A stretch of 64,000 nucleotides of DNA from Halorubrum laminariae (lineage in GTDB: Archaea; Halobacteriota; Halobacteria; Halobacteriales; Haloferacaceae). Every line of letters starts with the position of its first letter. The stretch's first letter is position 1. Under the pieces are notes generated by a model. It was not told where the DNA came from and did not search any database. It saw only the letters and a list, made by a program, of their open reading frames with translations. The stretch lies in assembly GCF_024494655.1 (NCBI RefSeq), contig NZ_JANHDL010000002.1:496001-560000 (forward strand), given 5' to 3'. Shown here one piece after another: positions 53,745 through 62,717 of the stretch. A program made the position numbers and the translations under genes.

Positions 53745-55472
53745 ATGACATACCAAGCGCTCCCGTTTGCGGCGCTAGCGTTAGCGCCGCCGCTGCTCGC
53801 TATCGCCCTCGCAATGTACACCCGGCAGGTGCTCGTCTCGCTGTTCGCGGGCGTCTGGGTCGGCGCGCTACTGGTCGCCGACCTGAACCCGATCGCGGCG
53901 ACGGCGCTGTCGATGGACTGGCTCGTGGAGGTGGTACGGTCGCCGTTCGACACGAAGTTCCTCATCCTCATCATGTTCATGGGGGCCGGCGCGGCGTTCA
54001 TCTACAAGTCGGGGGGAATCCTCGCGCTCGAAAACTGGATCGGTCACCGGGTGAACACCGCCCGCGACTCGCAGGTGTTGACGTGGGTCATCGGCGTGTT
54101 CATCTTCTTCGACTCGTACACGAGCACGATCGTGACCGGCAACGCGACCCGCGACCTGAGCGAGGAGAACCGAAGCTCTCGCGAGATGCACGCGTACGTG
54201 CTCGACTCCACCACCTCGCCGGTCACGACGTTCGGCCCGGTCTCGAACTGGATCGGGTACCAAGTCTCCATGATAATTGTTGGGTTCGAGGCCGCTCGAT
54301 TCAGTGCCGACGAACTCGGGATCACGGCGTTCGGGCTCTTCTTACAGAGCATCCCGTGGAACATCTACTGCTTCCTCGCCTTCTTCATGGTCGGCTTCAT
54401 CTCGCTCACGCAGCGCTTCTACGGGCCGATGCTCGACGCCGAGTGGCGGTCGCGCTCAACGGGCCAAACCATTCGAGACGACGCGACGCCGCTGTCTGAT
54501 GTTTCAACTGATGTCGGCGAGCCGAGCGAGAAGAACCCGTCTCTCGTGAACTTCTTTGCCCCGATCCTCTCGCTTCTCGTGGTCGGGCTCGTGTCGATGT
54601 GGTGGCTCGGCGGCGGGCATCAGCCGGGCGTCGATATCGCGACGGCGTTCCAAGAGACCGATGTCGCGCTCGGACTCCTGTACGGTTCCTTCGCCTTCTT
54701 GGCGGTCGGAATGATCGGCGCGCTCGGGCTCGGAACGATGGACATCGAGCAGGCGAGCGACACGGTCATCGACGGCTTCAAGACGATGATGATCGCCGCC
54801 GCGATCATCGTGCTCGCGTGGAGCATCGGGCACGCGGCGGAGCAGGTCGGCACCGCGCAGTACATCGTGGATATGATGGTCGGCAGCGGGGTGCCGGGCT
54901 CGCTGTTGCCGCTCATCGTGTTCGTCGCCGCGATGTTCATCGCGTTTACCACCGGTACCTCGTGGGGAACGATGGCTATCTTGACGCCGCTCGCGATCCC
55001 GCTCGGCTACGAGCTGGTCGGGCCGTCCGTGCTCCCCGTGTTGATGGGGGTGCTCTTCGGCGGTGCGATCTGGGGCGACCACGTCTCGCCGATCAGCGAC
55101 ACGACGGTCATGTCGTCGATCTTCGCCGGGTCCGATCACGTCGACCACGTGAACACGCAGATCCCGTTCGCCATGACGGCCGCGGGCGTGACGGTTGTCG
55201 CGCTGCTTTTGTACGCCGTCGGGATCACGTCCGCGTTCGTGCTCCTCCCGCTGTCCGTCGTGTTGGTCGCGGTCGCCGTGATCGGTCTGAACAAGTTCGA
55301 CGCCAACCGGAAGGGGCTCCCGGAAGTGATGCCGACCGCCGACGCGATCGGTGACGACGCCGAGCGCGTCGAGGGGAGCTACGACTACCTCACGTCGCTC
55401 CCTCTGATCGCGCTCACCGTCGTCGCCGCGTACCTCGCGCTCGTGTTCGTGTTCGTGTCCTTCGGTGGGTGA
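53745..55472 (+). CDS. NhaC-family sodium:proton antiporter-like transporter
   Basis: A 575-residue protein with about 12 hydrophobic helices of the NhaC/ion-transporter superfamily. Characteristic segments are FFDSYTSTIVTGNATRDLSE, DSTTSPVTTFGPVSNWIGYQ, FTTGTSWGTMAILTPLAIPL and IWGDHVSPISDTTVMSS. NhaC members exchange sodium for protons or carry organic anions such as malate, lactate, or amino acids; the IclR regulator and asparaginase beside it point to an organic substrate here. TATA-like AATTAAGTAT (53711-53720) is ~29 nt before ATG 53745. Confidence 0.88.
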   Translation: MTYQALPFAALALAPPLLAIALAMYTRQVLVSLFAGVWVGALLVADLNPIAATALSMDWLVEVVRSPFDTKFLILIMFMGAGAAFIYKSGGILALENWIGHRVNTARDSQVLTWVIGVFIFFDSYTSTIVTGNATRDLSEENRSSREMHAYVLDSTTSPVTTFGPVSNWIGYQVSMIIVGFEAARFSADELGITAFGLFLQSIPWNIYCFLAFFMVGFISLTQRFYGPMLDAEWRSRSTGQTIRDDATPLSDVSTDVGEPSEKNPSLVNFFAPILSLLVVGLVSMWWLGGGHQPGVDIATAFQETDVALGLLYGSFAFLAVGMIGALGLGTMDIEQASDTVIDGFKTMMIAAAIIVLAWSIGHAAEQVGTAQYIVDMMVGSGVPGSLLPLIVFVAAMFIAFTTGTSWGTMAILTPLAIPLGYELVGPSVLPVLMGVLFGGAIWGDHVSPISDTTVMSSIFAGSDHVDHVNTQIPFAMTAAGVTVVALLLYAVGITSAFVLLPLSVVLVAVAVIGLNKFDANRKGLPEVMPTADAIGDDAERVEGSYDYLTSLPLIALTVVAAYLALVFVFVSFGG

Positions 55473-55476
55473 TTCG

Positions 55477-55548
55477 GCGCGGCGATCCGCTGCCGAACCC
55501 GTGCGGCGATCCGCTGCCAATCCGGCGTGGCGCTCCGCTTCCAAACTC
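55477..55548. repeat. Degenerate 24-bp tandem repeat, three units
   Basis: Units at 55477-55500, 55501-55524 and 55525-55548 share the pattern G(C/T)G(C/T)GGCG(A/C)TCCGCT(G/T)CC. They lie in the gap between the transporter and the asparaginase, immediately after the stop codon. Confidence 0.65.
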
Positions 55549-55600
55549 GTGCGACCGGAGCTGTTATGAACCGGCTTCGGAATAGATGAAATCACCACAC

Positions 55601-56572
55601 ATGCCATCCGTTCACGTCATCGCTACTGGCGGGACCATCGCGGGAACCGACGGCGAACGCGGCGTGTCACCGAGCCGGTCGGGCCACGAGCTGATCGAGG
55701 CGGTCCCGCAGCTGTCCGATCGGTTCGACGCGACCGTCACGCAGGTTGCACAGCGGCCCAGCACGGCGCTTTCGACGAGCGACATCGTCGCGATCGCGGA
55801 AACGGTCGAGCGCGCCGCAGCGACCGCCGACGGCGTCGTCGTGCTCCACGGGACTGACACGATGGCCGAGACCGCCTACTACCTCGACCTCGTCGTCGGC
55901 TCGGACACGTCGGTCGTTCTGACGGGCTCGCAGCGAACGGCGACGGACCCGAGCCCCGACGGCCCCGCAAATCTCGTCGGGGCGTTCGAGGCGGCGACGC
56001 ACGCGACCGTCGAGACCGGGGCATACGTGTTCTTCAACGACCGGCTCCACGCCGCGCGGGCCGTCAGGAAGCGACACGCGAGCAACCCCGGCGCGTACGA
56101 CTCGGGCCACTACGGGCTCGTGGCCGAACGGACCCCCGAGGGGCTGTGGTTCTACCGCCGCCCGGAGAGCCTGTCGCCGCGGCTGCCGCAGAGCGAACTC
56201 ACCGCCAGCGTCGAGGTGGTAACGACCTCGATCGGTATCGGGGGCGACGGGCTCCGAGACGCCGTCGATCGCGGTGTCGATGGGGTCGTGGTCGACGCGT
56301 CCGGGATGGGAAACGTGCCGCCCGACGTCGCCGATGCCATCGAGACCGCGATCGGCGAGGGCGTCCGGGTCGTCGTCACGAGCCGCTGCACGGACGGCGC
56401 GACGGCACCGGTGTACGGCGGCCACGGTGGCGCGGCAGCGCTCGTTGAGATGGGGGCAGTCCTCGGCGGCGATCTCGACGCGCACAAGGCGCGGATGGCG
56501 CTGCTCGCGGCGCTATCGGCACCGGCGGATATCGATATCGAGTCCCTGTTCGATCCACCGCTCTTCGAGTAG
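55601..56572 (+). CDS. L-asparaginase, type I/II family
   Basis: A 323-residue asparaginase (EC 3.5.1.1) that hydrolyses asparagine to aspartate and ammonia. The two catalytic threonine motifs are TGGTIAGT (first Thr near residue 10) and HGTDTMAET (second Thr). LTGSQR, DGPANL and HASNPGAYDSG follow the family. GatD, the glutamyl-tRNA amidotransferase asparaginase-like subunit, is excluded by the absence of its N-terminal extension. ATG 55601 was chosen; ATG 55586 would add five residues. Clustered with the IclR regulator and NhaC transporter. Confidence 0.9.
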   Translation: MPSVHVIATGGTIAGTDGERGVSPSRSGHELIEAVPQLSDRFDATVTQVAQRPSTALSTSDIVAIAETVERAAATADGVVVLHGTDTMAETAYYLDLVVGSDTSVVLTGSQRTATDPSPDGPANLVGAFEAATHATVETGAYVFFNDRLHAARAVRKRHASNPGAYDSGHYGLVAERTPEGLWFYRRPESLSPRLPQSELTASVEVVTTSIGIGGDGLRDAVDRGVDGVVVDASGMGNVPPDVADAIETAIGEGVRVVVTSRCTDGATAPVYGGHGGAAALVEMGAVLGGDLDAHKARMALLAALSAPADIDIESLFDPPLFE

Positions 56573-56781
56573 AAGTCCCCGTCGAACCGGTGCCGTCACG
56601 CTGAAGACGACGCGTCGAGCCGAACCTGACTCCACGATCGTCGGTCGAAAATAGACCGCCAAAACTATATGAAATATTAGGATAGTACAATAATACCAGA
56701 AAAAATTCATATATTCGGAGCGTACCCGTTCGTGGATCCGCTGTGGAAATACTCAAACGGGCCGCCGTCTGAGGATCCCCC

Positions 56782-57870
56782 GTGAACCGGATCCAGCTCG
56801 GCAACACGGTCTTCGAGGGCGCGAACAACGTCTATCTGCTCGACGGGCCGACGACCGGGCTCGTCGACACGGGCGTCGCGTTTCCCCATGTCCGCGACGA
56901 ACTGCGGTCCGGGCTCGCCGATCACGGGGTCGCGTTCGGCGATATCGACGACGTGGTGGTGACGCACTGGCATCCAGACCACGCCGGGCTCGGTGGCGAG
57001 ATACAGGCGGCGAGTGGGGCGGACGTGTTCGTCCACGCGGCCGACGCGCCCCTCGTCGACGGGAGCGTGCCGCCGCTGATGGCGGACCCCGACCTCCAGC
57101 GGAAGACGTTCGAAGCGTGGGGGCTCCCTGACGACGCCCGCGCGGAGCTGACGGAGTTTTTCGCGTCGGTGAGCGTGGATCTGTCGGGGTCGCCGGCCGA
57201 CGTGACTGAGCTGTCCGACGGCGACGAACTCACGGTCGGGGGCGTGGATCTCGAAGCCGTCCACCTCCCGGGGCACACGGCCGGGCTCACCGGGTTCGCG
57301 TTCGACGTGGCCGAGGCGGACGAAGCCGCAGCGGCGGCCGAGACGACCGAGGCGGGCGAAGCGGTCGAGGCGGGGACGACCGACTCCGCCGCCGAGGGGC
57401 TGTTCGCCGGCGACGCCGTCCTCCCGACGTACACGCCGAACGTCGGCGGGGCGGACGTTCGGCTCGACGAGCCGCTGGCCGCGTACGCCCGGAGCCTCGT
57501 CCGGGTGATCGAGCGCGACTTCGCCGTCGCGTACCCGGGCCACCGCGACCGGATCGACGAGCCCGCGGTCCGGGCGGCGGCGATCCTCGATCATCACCGA
57601 ACGCGGACGCGACGGGTGATGGACGTGCTCGACGACCTCGGGCCGGCCACCCCGTGGGAGGTGTCGGCGGAGCTGTTCGGCGCGCTCAACGAGATCCACA
57701 TCCTCCACGGGCCGGGTGAGGCGTTCGCACACCTCGACCACATTGCGACCGCCGGCGTCGCCGAGCGCGACGGGGACCGCTACCGGCTCGTCGACCCGGA
57801 CGTCGATGTCAACTCGCTGTTTCCGGCGACGCCCCTCGAACGAACCGATCTCGACGCTGGCGACGGATGA
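56782..57870 (+). CDS. MBL-fold metallo-hydrolase
   Basis: A 362-residue metallo-beta-lactamase-fold protein of the glyoxalase-II/ribonuclease-Z-like type. Metal motif HWHPDHAGLG (~residues 62-71), further ligands in LPGHTAG, FAGDAVLP and YPGHRDR. An Ala/Glu/Thr insert (~175-205, AEADEAAAAAETTEAGEAVE) interrupts the domain before the third ligand. A C-terminal helical region resembles a winged helix (TPWEVSAELFG). Substrate unknown. GTG 56782 starts the conserved strand. Confidence 0.85.
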   Translation: MNRIQLGNTVFEGANNVYLLDGPTTGLVDTGVAFPHVRDELRSGLADHGVAFGDIDDVVVTHWHPDHAGLGGEIQAASGADVFVHAADAPLVDGSVPPLMADPDLQRKTFEAWGLPDDARAELTEFFASVSVDLSGSPADVTELSDGDELTVGGVDLEAVHLPGHTAGLTGFAFDVAEADEAAAAAETTEAGEAVEAGTTDSAAEGLFAGDAVLPTYTPNVGGADVRLDEPLAAYARSLVRVIERDFAVAYPGHRDRIDEPAVRAAAILDHHRTRTRRVMDVLDDLGPATPWEVSAELFGALNEIHILHGPGEAFAHLDHIATAGVAERDGDRYRLVDPDVDVNSLFPATPLERTDLDAGDG

Positions 57871-57995
57871 GCGCCAGCGACGGATGAGCGCCAGCAACGA
57901 GTGATCACCGGCGAACTGTCGGCCGGTATTTGAACACGGTGTATTGTACGATGTGTCCAAAGCTATTATCCCTTCAGGGAGCCTACTGTATAGCG

Positions 57996-58337
57996 ATGAG
58001 TTCTACCGAATCCGTTCCCACGGACCCGATACAGCTGGATGATGCCGCCGACTTCGACGACCTCGTGGCCGAACACGACACCCTCCTCGTCGACTTCTAC
58101 GCCGACTGGTGCGGACCGTGTCAGATGATGGAGCCTGCCGTGGAGGCGGTCGCGGCGGACACCGACGCCGCGGTCGTGAAGGTCGACGTGGACCAGCACC
58201 AAGATCTCGCCGGCGAGTACGGCGTGCAGGGAATTCCGACGCTGCTCGTCTTCGCTGGCGGCGAGTTGGCGAACCGGATGGTCGGCGCACAGAGCGAGTC
58301 GGCACTGATCGACGCGGTCACCGACCACGTCGCCTGA
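57996..58337 (+). CDS. trx: Thioredoxin
   Basis: A 113-residue thioredoxin: strand LLVDFYADWCGPCQMMEPAV with the Trp-Cys-Gly-Pro-Cys site, and the cis-proline loop in QGIPTLLVFAGGE. It reduces protein disulfides. ATG 57996 was chosen; a TATA-like CTATTATC (57962-57971) is ~30 nt upstream, giving a leaderless mRNA. The following aminotransferase starts at the next base after the stop. Confidence 0.94.
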   Translation: MSSTESVPTDPIQLDDAADFDDLVAEHDTLLVDFYADWCGPCQMMEPAVEAVAADTDAAVVKVDVDQHQDLAGEYGVQGIPTLLVFAGGELANRMVGAQSESALIDAVTDHVA

Positions 58338-59480
58338 ATGTCGCGAGCCCAGACCGAGATCGAGGACATGACGCCGCGCGAACTCCGTGCGGACGTGCCG
58401 GCGCTTTCGGACGCGGCGTACTTCAACTTCGGCGCGCATGGCCCCAGCCCACGCTACGTCGTCGAGGCCGCCGCGTCGTCCATCGAGGACCACGAGTTCG
58501 GGTCGGGCGCGACCGACCCGTACGAGCACGCCTTCGGGACGTACGACGCGGTCCGCGAGCGGATCGCCGAGTTCGTCGGAGCCGAGCCAGACGAGATCGC
58601 GCTAACGGAGAGCACGACCGACGGGATCACGCGGATCGCCGGCGCGATCGACTGGGATCCGGGCGACGTGGTCGTCCGGACCGATCTGGAGCATCCCGCC
58701 GGCGTCCTCCCGTGGAAGCGGCTCGAACGCGAGGGCGTTGAGGTCCGCGTCGTCGAGACCAAGAACGGCCGGGTCGACCGCGAGGCGTACGCCGAGGCGG
58801 TCGCCGACGCGCGGCTCGTCTGCTTCAGCGCGATCACGTGGACCCACGGAACCCGACTCCCCGTCGCCGACCTCGTCGGCATCGCCGACGAGGCGGGCGC
58901 GTTCACCCTCGTCGACGCGGTGCAGTCGCCCGGGCACGTCCCGATGGACGTGTCGGCGTGGGGGGCCGACGCGGTCGCCGCGGCCGGACACAAGTGGGTG
59001 CTGGGCCCGTGGGGTGCGGGGTTCCTCTACGTCGACCGCGACGCCGCGGCCGACCTCGCGCCGCGCGCGGTGGGATACCGCAGCGTCGCCGACCCGAGCG
59101 CCGACGAGATCGAGTACGCGGACGGCGCGAAGCGGTTCGAGGTCGGAACGACGACGGCGGCCGCACACGCCGGGCTCGTCGAGGCGCTCGACGCGATCGA
59201 CGCGGTGGGGCTCGATGCGATCGAAGCGCGGATCGAGTCGCTCACCGACCGGCTGAAAGACGGCGTGCCCGACGACCGACTGCTGAGCCCCCGCGCCTAC
59301 GAAACCGGGCTCGTCACGATAGACGTCGACGACCCCGAGGCGACAGTCGAGCGCCTCGCGGAGGAGGACATCGTCATCCGGTCGCTGCCGTATCCGGACG
59401 CGATCCGGGCGTCGGTCCACGCCGTCTGTTCGGAGTCGGAGGTCGACCGGCTCGTCGAGGCGCTCGACGCGGGGTGGTGA
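58338..59480 (+). CDS. Class V aminotransferase / cysteine desulfurase-like
   Basis: A 380-residue fold-type I PLP enzyme. N-terminal AAYFNFGAHGPSPRYV, the ESTTDGITRI segment, the PLP aspartate in TLVDAVQSPG and the PLP lysine in AGHKWVLGPWG are class V hallmarks. It lacks the long loop with an active cysteine seen in true cysteine desulfurases, so it may be an isopenicillin-epimerase-like or other class V enzyme. It follows thioredoxin directly, so both are co-transcribed. Substrate unknown. Confidence 0.85.
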   Translation: MSRAQTEIEDMTPRELRADVPALSDAAYFNFGAHGPSPRYVVEAAASSIEDHEFGSGATDPYEHAFGTYDAVRERIAEFVGAEPDEIALTESTTDGITRIAGAIDWDPGDVVVRTDLEHPAGVLPWKRLEREGVEVRVVETKNGRVDREAYAEAVADARLVCFSAITWTHGTRLPVADLVGIADEAGAFTLVDAVQSPGHVPMDVSAWGADAVAAAGHKWVLGPWGAGFLYVDRDAAADLAPRAVGYRSVADPSADEIEYADGAKRFEVGTTTAAAHAGLVEALDAIDAVGLDAIEARIESLTDRLKDGVPDDRLLSPRAYETGLVTIDVDDPEATVERLAEEDIVIRSLPYPDAIRASVHAVCSESEVDRLVEALDAGW

Positions 59481-59559
59481 GCGACTGACCCGCGTCAGCC
59501 CGCCGGCCGGTTCCCCGCTCGATCGGACGCGTTTTAGCACTCGACGCACAAGACCAACC

Positions 59560-60120
59560 ATGGGTTTCCACACGTTCGATGTCGAGCGGGCCGACCGGCT
59601 GGAACGTCCCGGCGTTCGCTACCGCTGGGTGTCGGCCGAGGAAGTGATCGGCGGGCTCGCTCCCGCCGGTGACGACGCAGTCGCGGATCTGGGAAGCGGC
59701 ACCGGGTTTTACACTGACGACGTCGCCCCGCACGTCGGGACCGTCTACGGGATCGACGTGCAGGCCGAGATGCACGACCTCTACCGCGAGAAGGGCGTCC
59801 CGGAGAACGTCGAACTGATCGCGAGCGACGTGGGCGACCTCCCGTTCGACGACGACGACCTCGACGGTGCGTTCTCGACGATGACCTTCCACGAGTTCGC
59901 GACGCCCGCGTCGATCGACGAACTCGTGCGCGTGCTCCGTCCCGACGCCCGGCTCGCGATCTTCGACTGGACGGCCGACGGCGACGGCGACGACGGGCCG
60001 CCGGTCGACGAGCGGTACGCCGCGAGCGACGCGGTCGAGATGCTGGAGGCGGGGGGCTTCGCGGTCGAGAGCGCGTCGACGCGCACGGAGACGTTCGCTG
60101 TCGTCGCTCGCGCGCCCTGA
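59560..60120 (+). CDS. Class I SAM-dependent methyltransferase
   Basis: A 186-residue methyltransferase. Motif I is VADLGSGTGFYTD (SAM-binding), the acidic residue after strand 2 is in YGIDVQ, motif II/III lie in ELIASDVGDLPF and GAFSTMTFHEF. The small UbiE/COQ5-like shape is common in haloarchaea; substrate unknown. It has its own promoter-like TTTTAGCAC ~28 nt before ATG 59560. Confidence 0.87.
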   Translation: MGFHTFDVERADRLERPGVRYRWVSAEEVIGGLAPAGDDAVADLGSGTGFYTDDVAPHVGTVYGIDVQAEMHDLYREKGVPENVELIASDVGDLPFDDDDLDGAFSTMTFHEFATPASIDELVRVLRPDARLAIFDWTADGDGDDGPPVDERYAASDAVEMLEAGGFAVESASTRTETFAVVARAP

Positions 60121-60165
60121 GCACGACACAACGCGTTTTTACTCGCGGCTCGCCTCTCGTCTCGT

Positions 60166-60675
60166 ATGACAGTAACCGACGACGACGAACTCCCGGAGCG
60201 GGCCCGCCGGGCGTTCGCCGACCACGGCGCGTTCGATCCCGACGGCGACGGCTGGCGCGTCGCGACGACCGCGTTCGACGCCGTGGTGGGTGCCGAGTCA
60301 AGGGGGACAGACGAGATCCGGTTCTCGGTGACCGTCACTGTGCCGACGCTCTCCGCCGTGACGGCCGACGCGGTCGCCGACGTGGTCGAGGACGGCTGGG
60401 CCGAGACGTTCGAGCGCCGCGTCGTCGACGTCGGCGGCGTCACGCGCGCGAACGGCGAGTTCGACCCGCAGATCGTGATCGACGACGACGCGATCACCGT
60501 CATCTTCGAGCTACGCGACGGGAACGCGGCACGGGGCGTCGACGACGCCAAGGCGCTCGTCGACTTCGTCGAGGGAACCTACGTCCAAGGCGTCATTCCC
60601 GGCTACGAGTACACGGAGCCGGTGGCCGACCTGCTGTCGGCGGCGCGCCGACAGGGCAACGACGGGGCGGTATGA
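60166..60675 (+). CDS. Conserved haloarchaeal protein, DUF5813-like
   Basis: A 169-residue acidic alpha/beta protein (ERARRAFADHGAFDPDGDGW ... RFSVTVTVPTLSAVTADAV ... IVIDDDAITVIFELRDGNAA ... YVQGVIPGYEY). It resembles the haloarchaeal DUF5813 family. It overlaps the AGE epimerase gene by 4 nt, suggesting coupled translation. TATA-like TTTTTACT is ~27 nt upstream of ATG 60166. Function unknown. Confidence 0.78.
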   Translation: MTVTDDDELPERARRAFADHGAFDPDGDGWRVATTAFDAVVGAESRGTDEIRFSVTVTVPTLSAVTADAVADVVEDGWAETFERRVVDVGGVTRANGEFDPQIVIDDDAITVIFELRDGNAARGVDDAKALVDFVEGTYVQGVIPGYEYTEPVADLLSAARRQGNDGAV

Positions 60676-61982
60676 CCGCGACACGGACCGCCGCCGAGCG
60701 CCGCGCCCGGACGAGTCGCGCGCGGCTGCTCGCGACGCTTCGCGTCCAGTACCCTGACGCGCTCGCGGCGCGCGGGTACCGGCTCCTTCACCCCGAGACC
60801 GGCGACTACTACACCGGCGACCACCGCCACCTCGTCGCCACCTGTCGGTCGATCGCGAACTTCGCGGCCGGGGCGCTCGCCGACGGTCCCGACTGGTGCG
60901 TCGAGGCCGCAGACCACGGGCTGACGTTCCTCACGGAGGCACACGAGAGCGACGACGGCGGGTTCCACCTCGTCGTCGAGGCCGACGGTACCCCTGTCGA
61001 CCGGACGCGGTCGGCGTACGGCCACGCGTTCGTGCTGCTGGCGTACGCTCGCGCGACCGCCGCCGGAATCGACGACGCGCGCGAGGGGCTCGCGGAAACG
61101 CACGCGCTCGTTGAGGATCGGTTCCGCGACGAGGCGGGTCTCCTCCGGAGCGACTGCGACGCCGACTGGACCGAGCTGGAACCGTACCGCGGCCAGAACG
61201 CCAACATGCACGCCTGTGAGGCGTACATTGCGGCCTACGAGGCCACGGACGAGGCGACGTATCTGGACCGGGCGCGCCACATCGCCGAGGCGATCACCGT
61301 CGATCTGGCGGCCGACACCAACGGGCTGTTGTGGGAACACTACACGACCGACTGGGACCACGACTTCGAGTACAACGCGGACGAGCCGCGACACCAGTTC
61401 CGCCCGCCGGGCTACCAGCCGGGCCACCACGCCGAGTGGGCGAAGTTCCTCGCGCTGCTCGATCGGTACGACGCGACCGACCCGGACGCGCTCGAACGAG
61501 GCGCGGTCGAGGGCGACGCCGGCGGTGCCATCGACGACGCCGGCGACGCCGACGGAGACGGCACCGAGGGCGGATGGTACGGGCGCGCGCTCGACCTGTT
61601 CGACGCCGCCGTCGACCGCGGCTGGGCGGAAAACGGATTCGTTTACACTCACCGGGCGGACGGCTCGCCGCTCGTCGAAGACCGGTACGGCTGGGCGCTC
61701 GCAGAGGGTATCGGCGCGGCCGCGGCGCTGACCGAGCGCGCCGCCGCCCGCGGCGACGAGGAGACGGCTGCGCGGCTCCGCGAGTGGCACCGTCGGTTCC
61801 TCGTGTGTACCGACCTGTTCCGCGGTCCCGCCGGCGTCTGGTACGAGAAGCGGCTGCCGGCGGACGCAGAGGGCGACCTCGTCGCGCCGGAGCCGCCGGG
61901 CGTCGAACCCGACTACCACCCCGCGAGCGCGGCGTTCGAGAGCTGGCGGTCGGCGCGCGCGGAGCCGGACGACGCGCCCTGA
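60672..61982 (+). CDS. AGE-family epimerase/isomerase
   Basis: A 436-residue (alpha/alpha)6-barrel protein of the N-acylglucosamine 2-epimerase family, with the His/Glu-rich segments RSAYGHAFVLLAYARA, GQNANMHACEAYIAAYEAT, FRPPGYQPGHHAEWAK and RYGWALAEGIGAAAAL. Members include GlcNAc 2-epimerase, cellobiose epimerase and aldose-ketose isomerase; this one is likely a sugar isomerase. An acidic insertion (~276-300, GDAGGAIDDAGDADGDG) is a halophile feature. Coupled to the DUF5813-like gene. Confidence 0.85.
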   Translation: MTATRTAAERRARTSRARLLATLRVQYPDALAARGYRLLHPETGDYYTGDHRHLVATCRSIANFAAGALADGPDWCVEAADHGLTFLTEAHESDDGGFHLVVEADGTPVDRTRSAYGHAFVLLAYARATAAGIDDAREGLAETHALVEDRFRDEAGLLRSDCDADWTELEPYRGQNANMHACEAYIAAYEATDEATYLDRARHIAEAITVDLAADTNGLLWEHYTTDWDHDFEYNADEPRHQFRPPGYQPGHHAEWAKFLALLDRYDATDPDALERGAVEGDAGGAIDDAGDADGDGTEGGWYGRALDLFDAAVDRGWAENGFVYTHRADGSPLVEDRYGWALAEGIGAAAALTERAAARGDEETAARLREWHRRFLVCTDLFRGPAGVWYEKRLPADAEGDLVAPEPPGVEPDYHPASAAFESWRSARAEPDDAP

Positions 61983-62024
61983 GAACGCCGCGTCGATCGC
62001 ATTACTCGCGGCGGCCCGCCCCGC

Positions 62025-62621
62025 TCACGACTCGTATTCCGCCCAGATGTATCTGGTTCCGTAGCTCCGGTAGGGCCGCCACGCCGCCGCAATCTCGCGC
62101 ATCGCCGCGCGGCCGAGGTCGTCGCCGTCGGCGTACACCTGCGCGATCCCCTTTCGGACCGCGAGGTCGCCGAGCGGCAGCACGTCCTCGCGGCCGAGCG
62201 CGAATATCAGGTACATCTGCGCGGTCCACTCGCCGACCCCGCGGATCGCAGTGAGAGCGTCGACGACCTCGTCGTCGGCGGCGTTGGCGAGCCCATCGCG
62301 CGTGAAGTCGCACTCCCCGTCGCGAAACGCCCGCGCCGCCGACCGCAGGTACTCGACTTTGGTCCCGCTGAGGCCGGTCTCGCGGAGGCGATCCGCGTCG
62401 GCCGCGAGCACGCGATCCGGGGTCACCTCGCCGTCGAGCGCATCGCGGAACCGTTCGTGGATGGCCGACGCCGAGGCGGTCGAGAGCTGCTGGTTCACGA
62501 TCGACGTGCACAGGCGGGCGAACTCGTCCGGCGCGGGATCGACGGTCAGCCGGCCGTGCCGGTCGAGCAGCGTTGCCATCGTCGGATCCTCGCGCAGCGT
62601 CGCCGCGATTCGAGCGTCCAT
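62025..62621 (-). CDS. DNA-3-methyladenine glycosylase II (AlkA-type)
   Basis: A 198-residue HhH-GPD glycosylase. The helix-hairpin-helix is in LTAIRGVGEWTAQMYLIFAL, and the catalytic aspartate in LPLGDLAVRKG. SIVNQQLSTASASAIHERF is the conserved N-terminal segment. It excises alkylated purines for base-excision repair. It lacks the N-terminal TBP-like domain of E. coli AlkA, as in archaeal short forms. ATG 62621 starts the domain; the longer frame overlaps the divergent Nif3-like gene. Confidence 0.9.
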   Translation of the reverse strand: MDARIAATLREDPTMATLLDRHGRLTVDPAPDEFARLCTSIVNQQLSTASASAIHERFRDALDGEVTPDRVLAADADRLRETGLSGTKVEYLRSAARAFRDGECDFTRDGLANAADDEVVDALTAIRGVGEWTAQMYLIFALGREDVLPLGDLAVRKGIAQVYADGDDLGRAAMREIAAAWRPYRSYGTRYIWAEYES

Positions 62622-62717
62622 CGATCCACGATCGGGGCCGGACGCACCTGTACGTTTCCCGCCGGCCGCGACGGCCGAGTCCCGGATCTTTAGGTCGCGG
62701 CCGGCGTATCGACGCGT

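Noticed and set aside
58338..59480. Cysteine desulfurase (SufS/IscS)
   Set aside because: No clear active-site cysteine loop or neighbouring suf genes; kept as a general class V aminotransferase.
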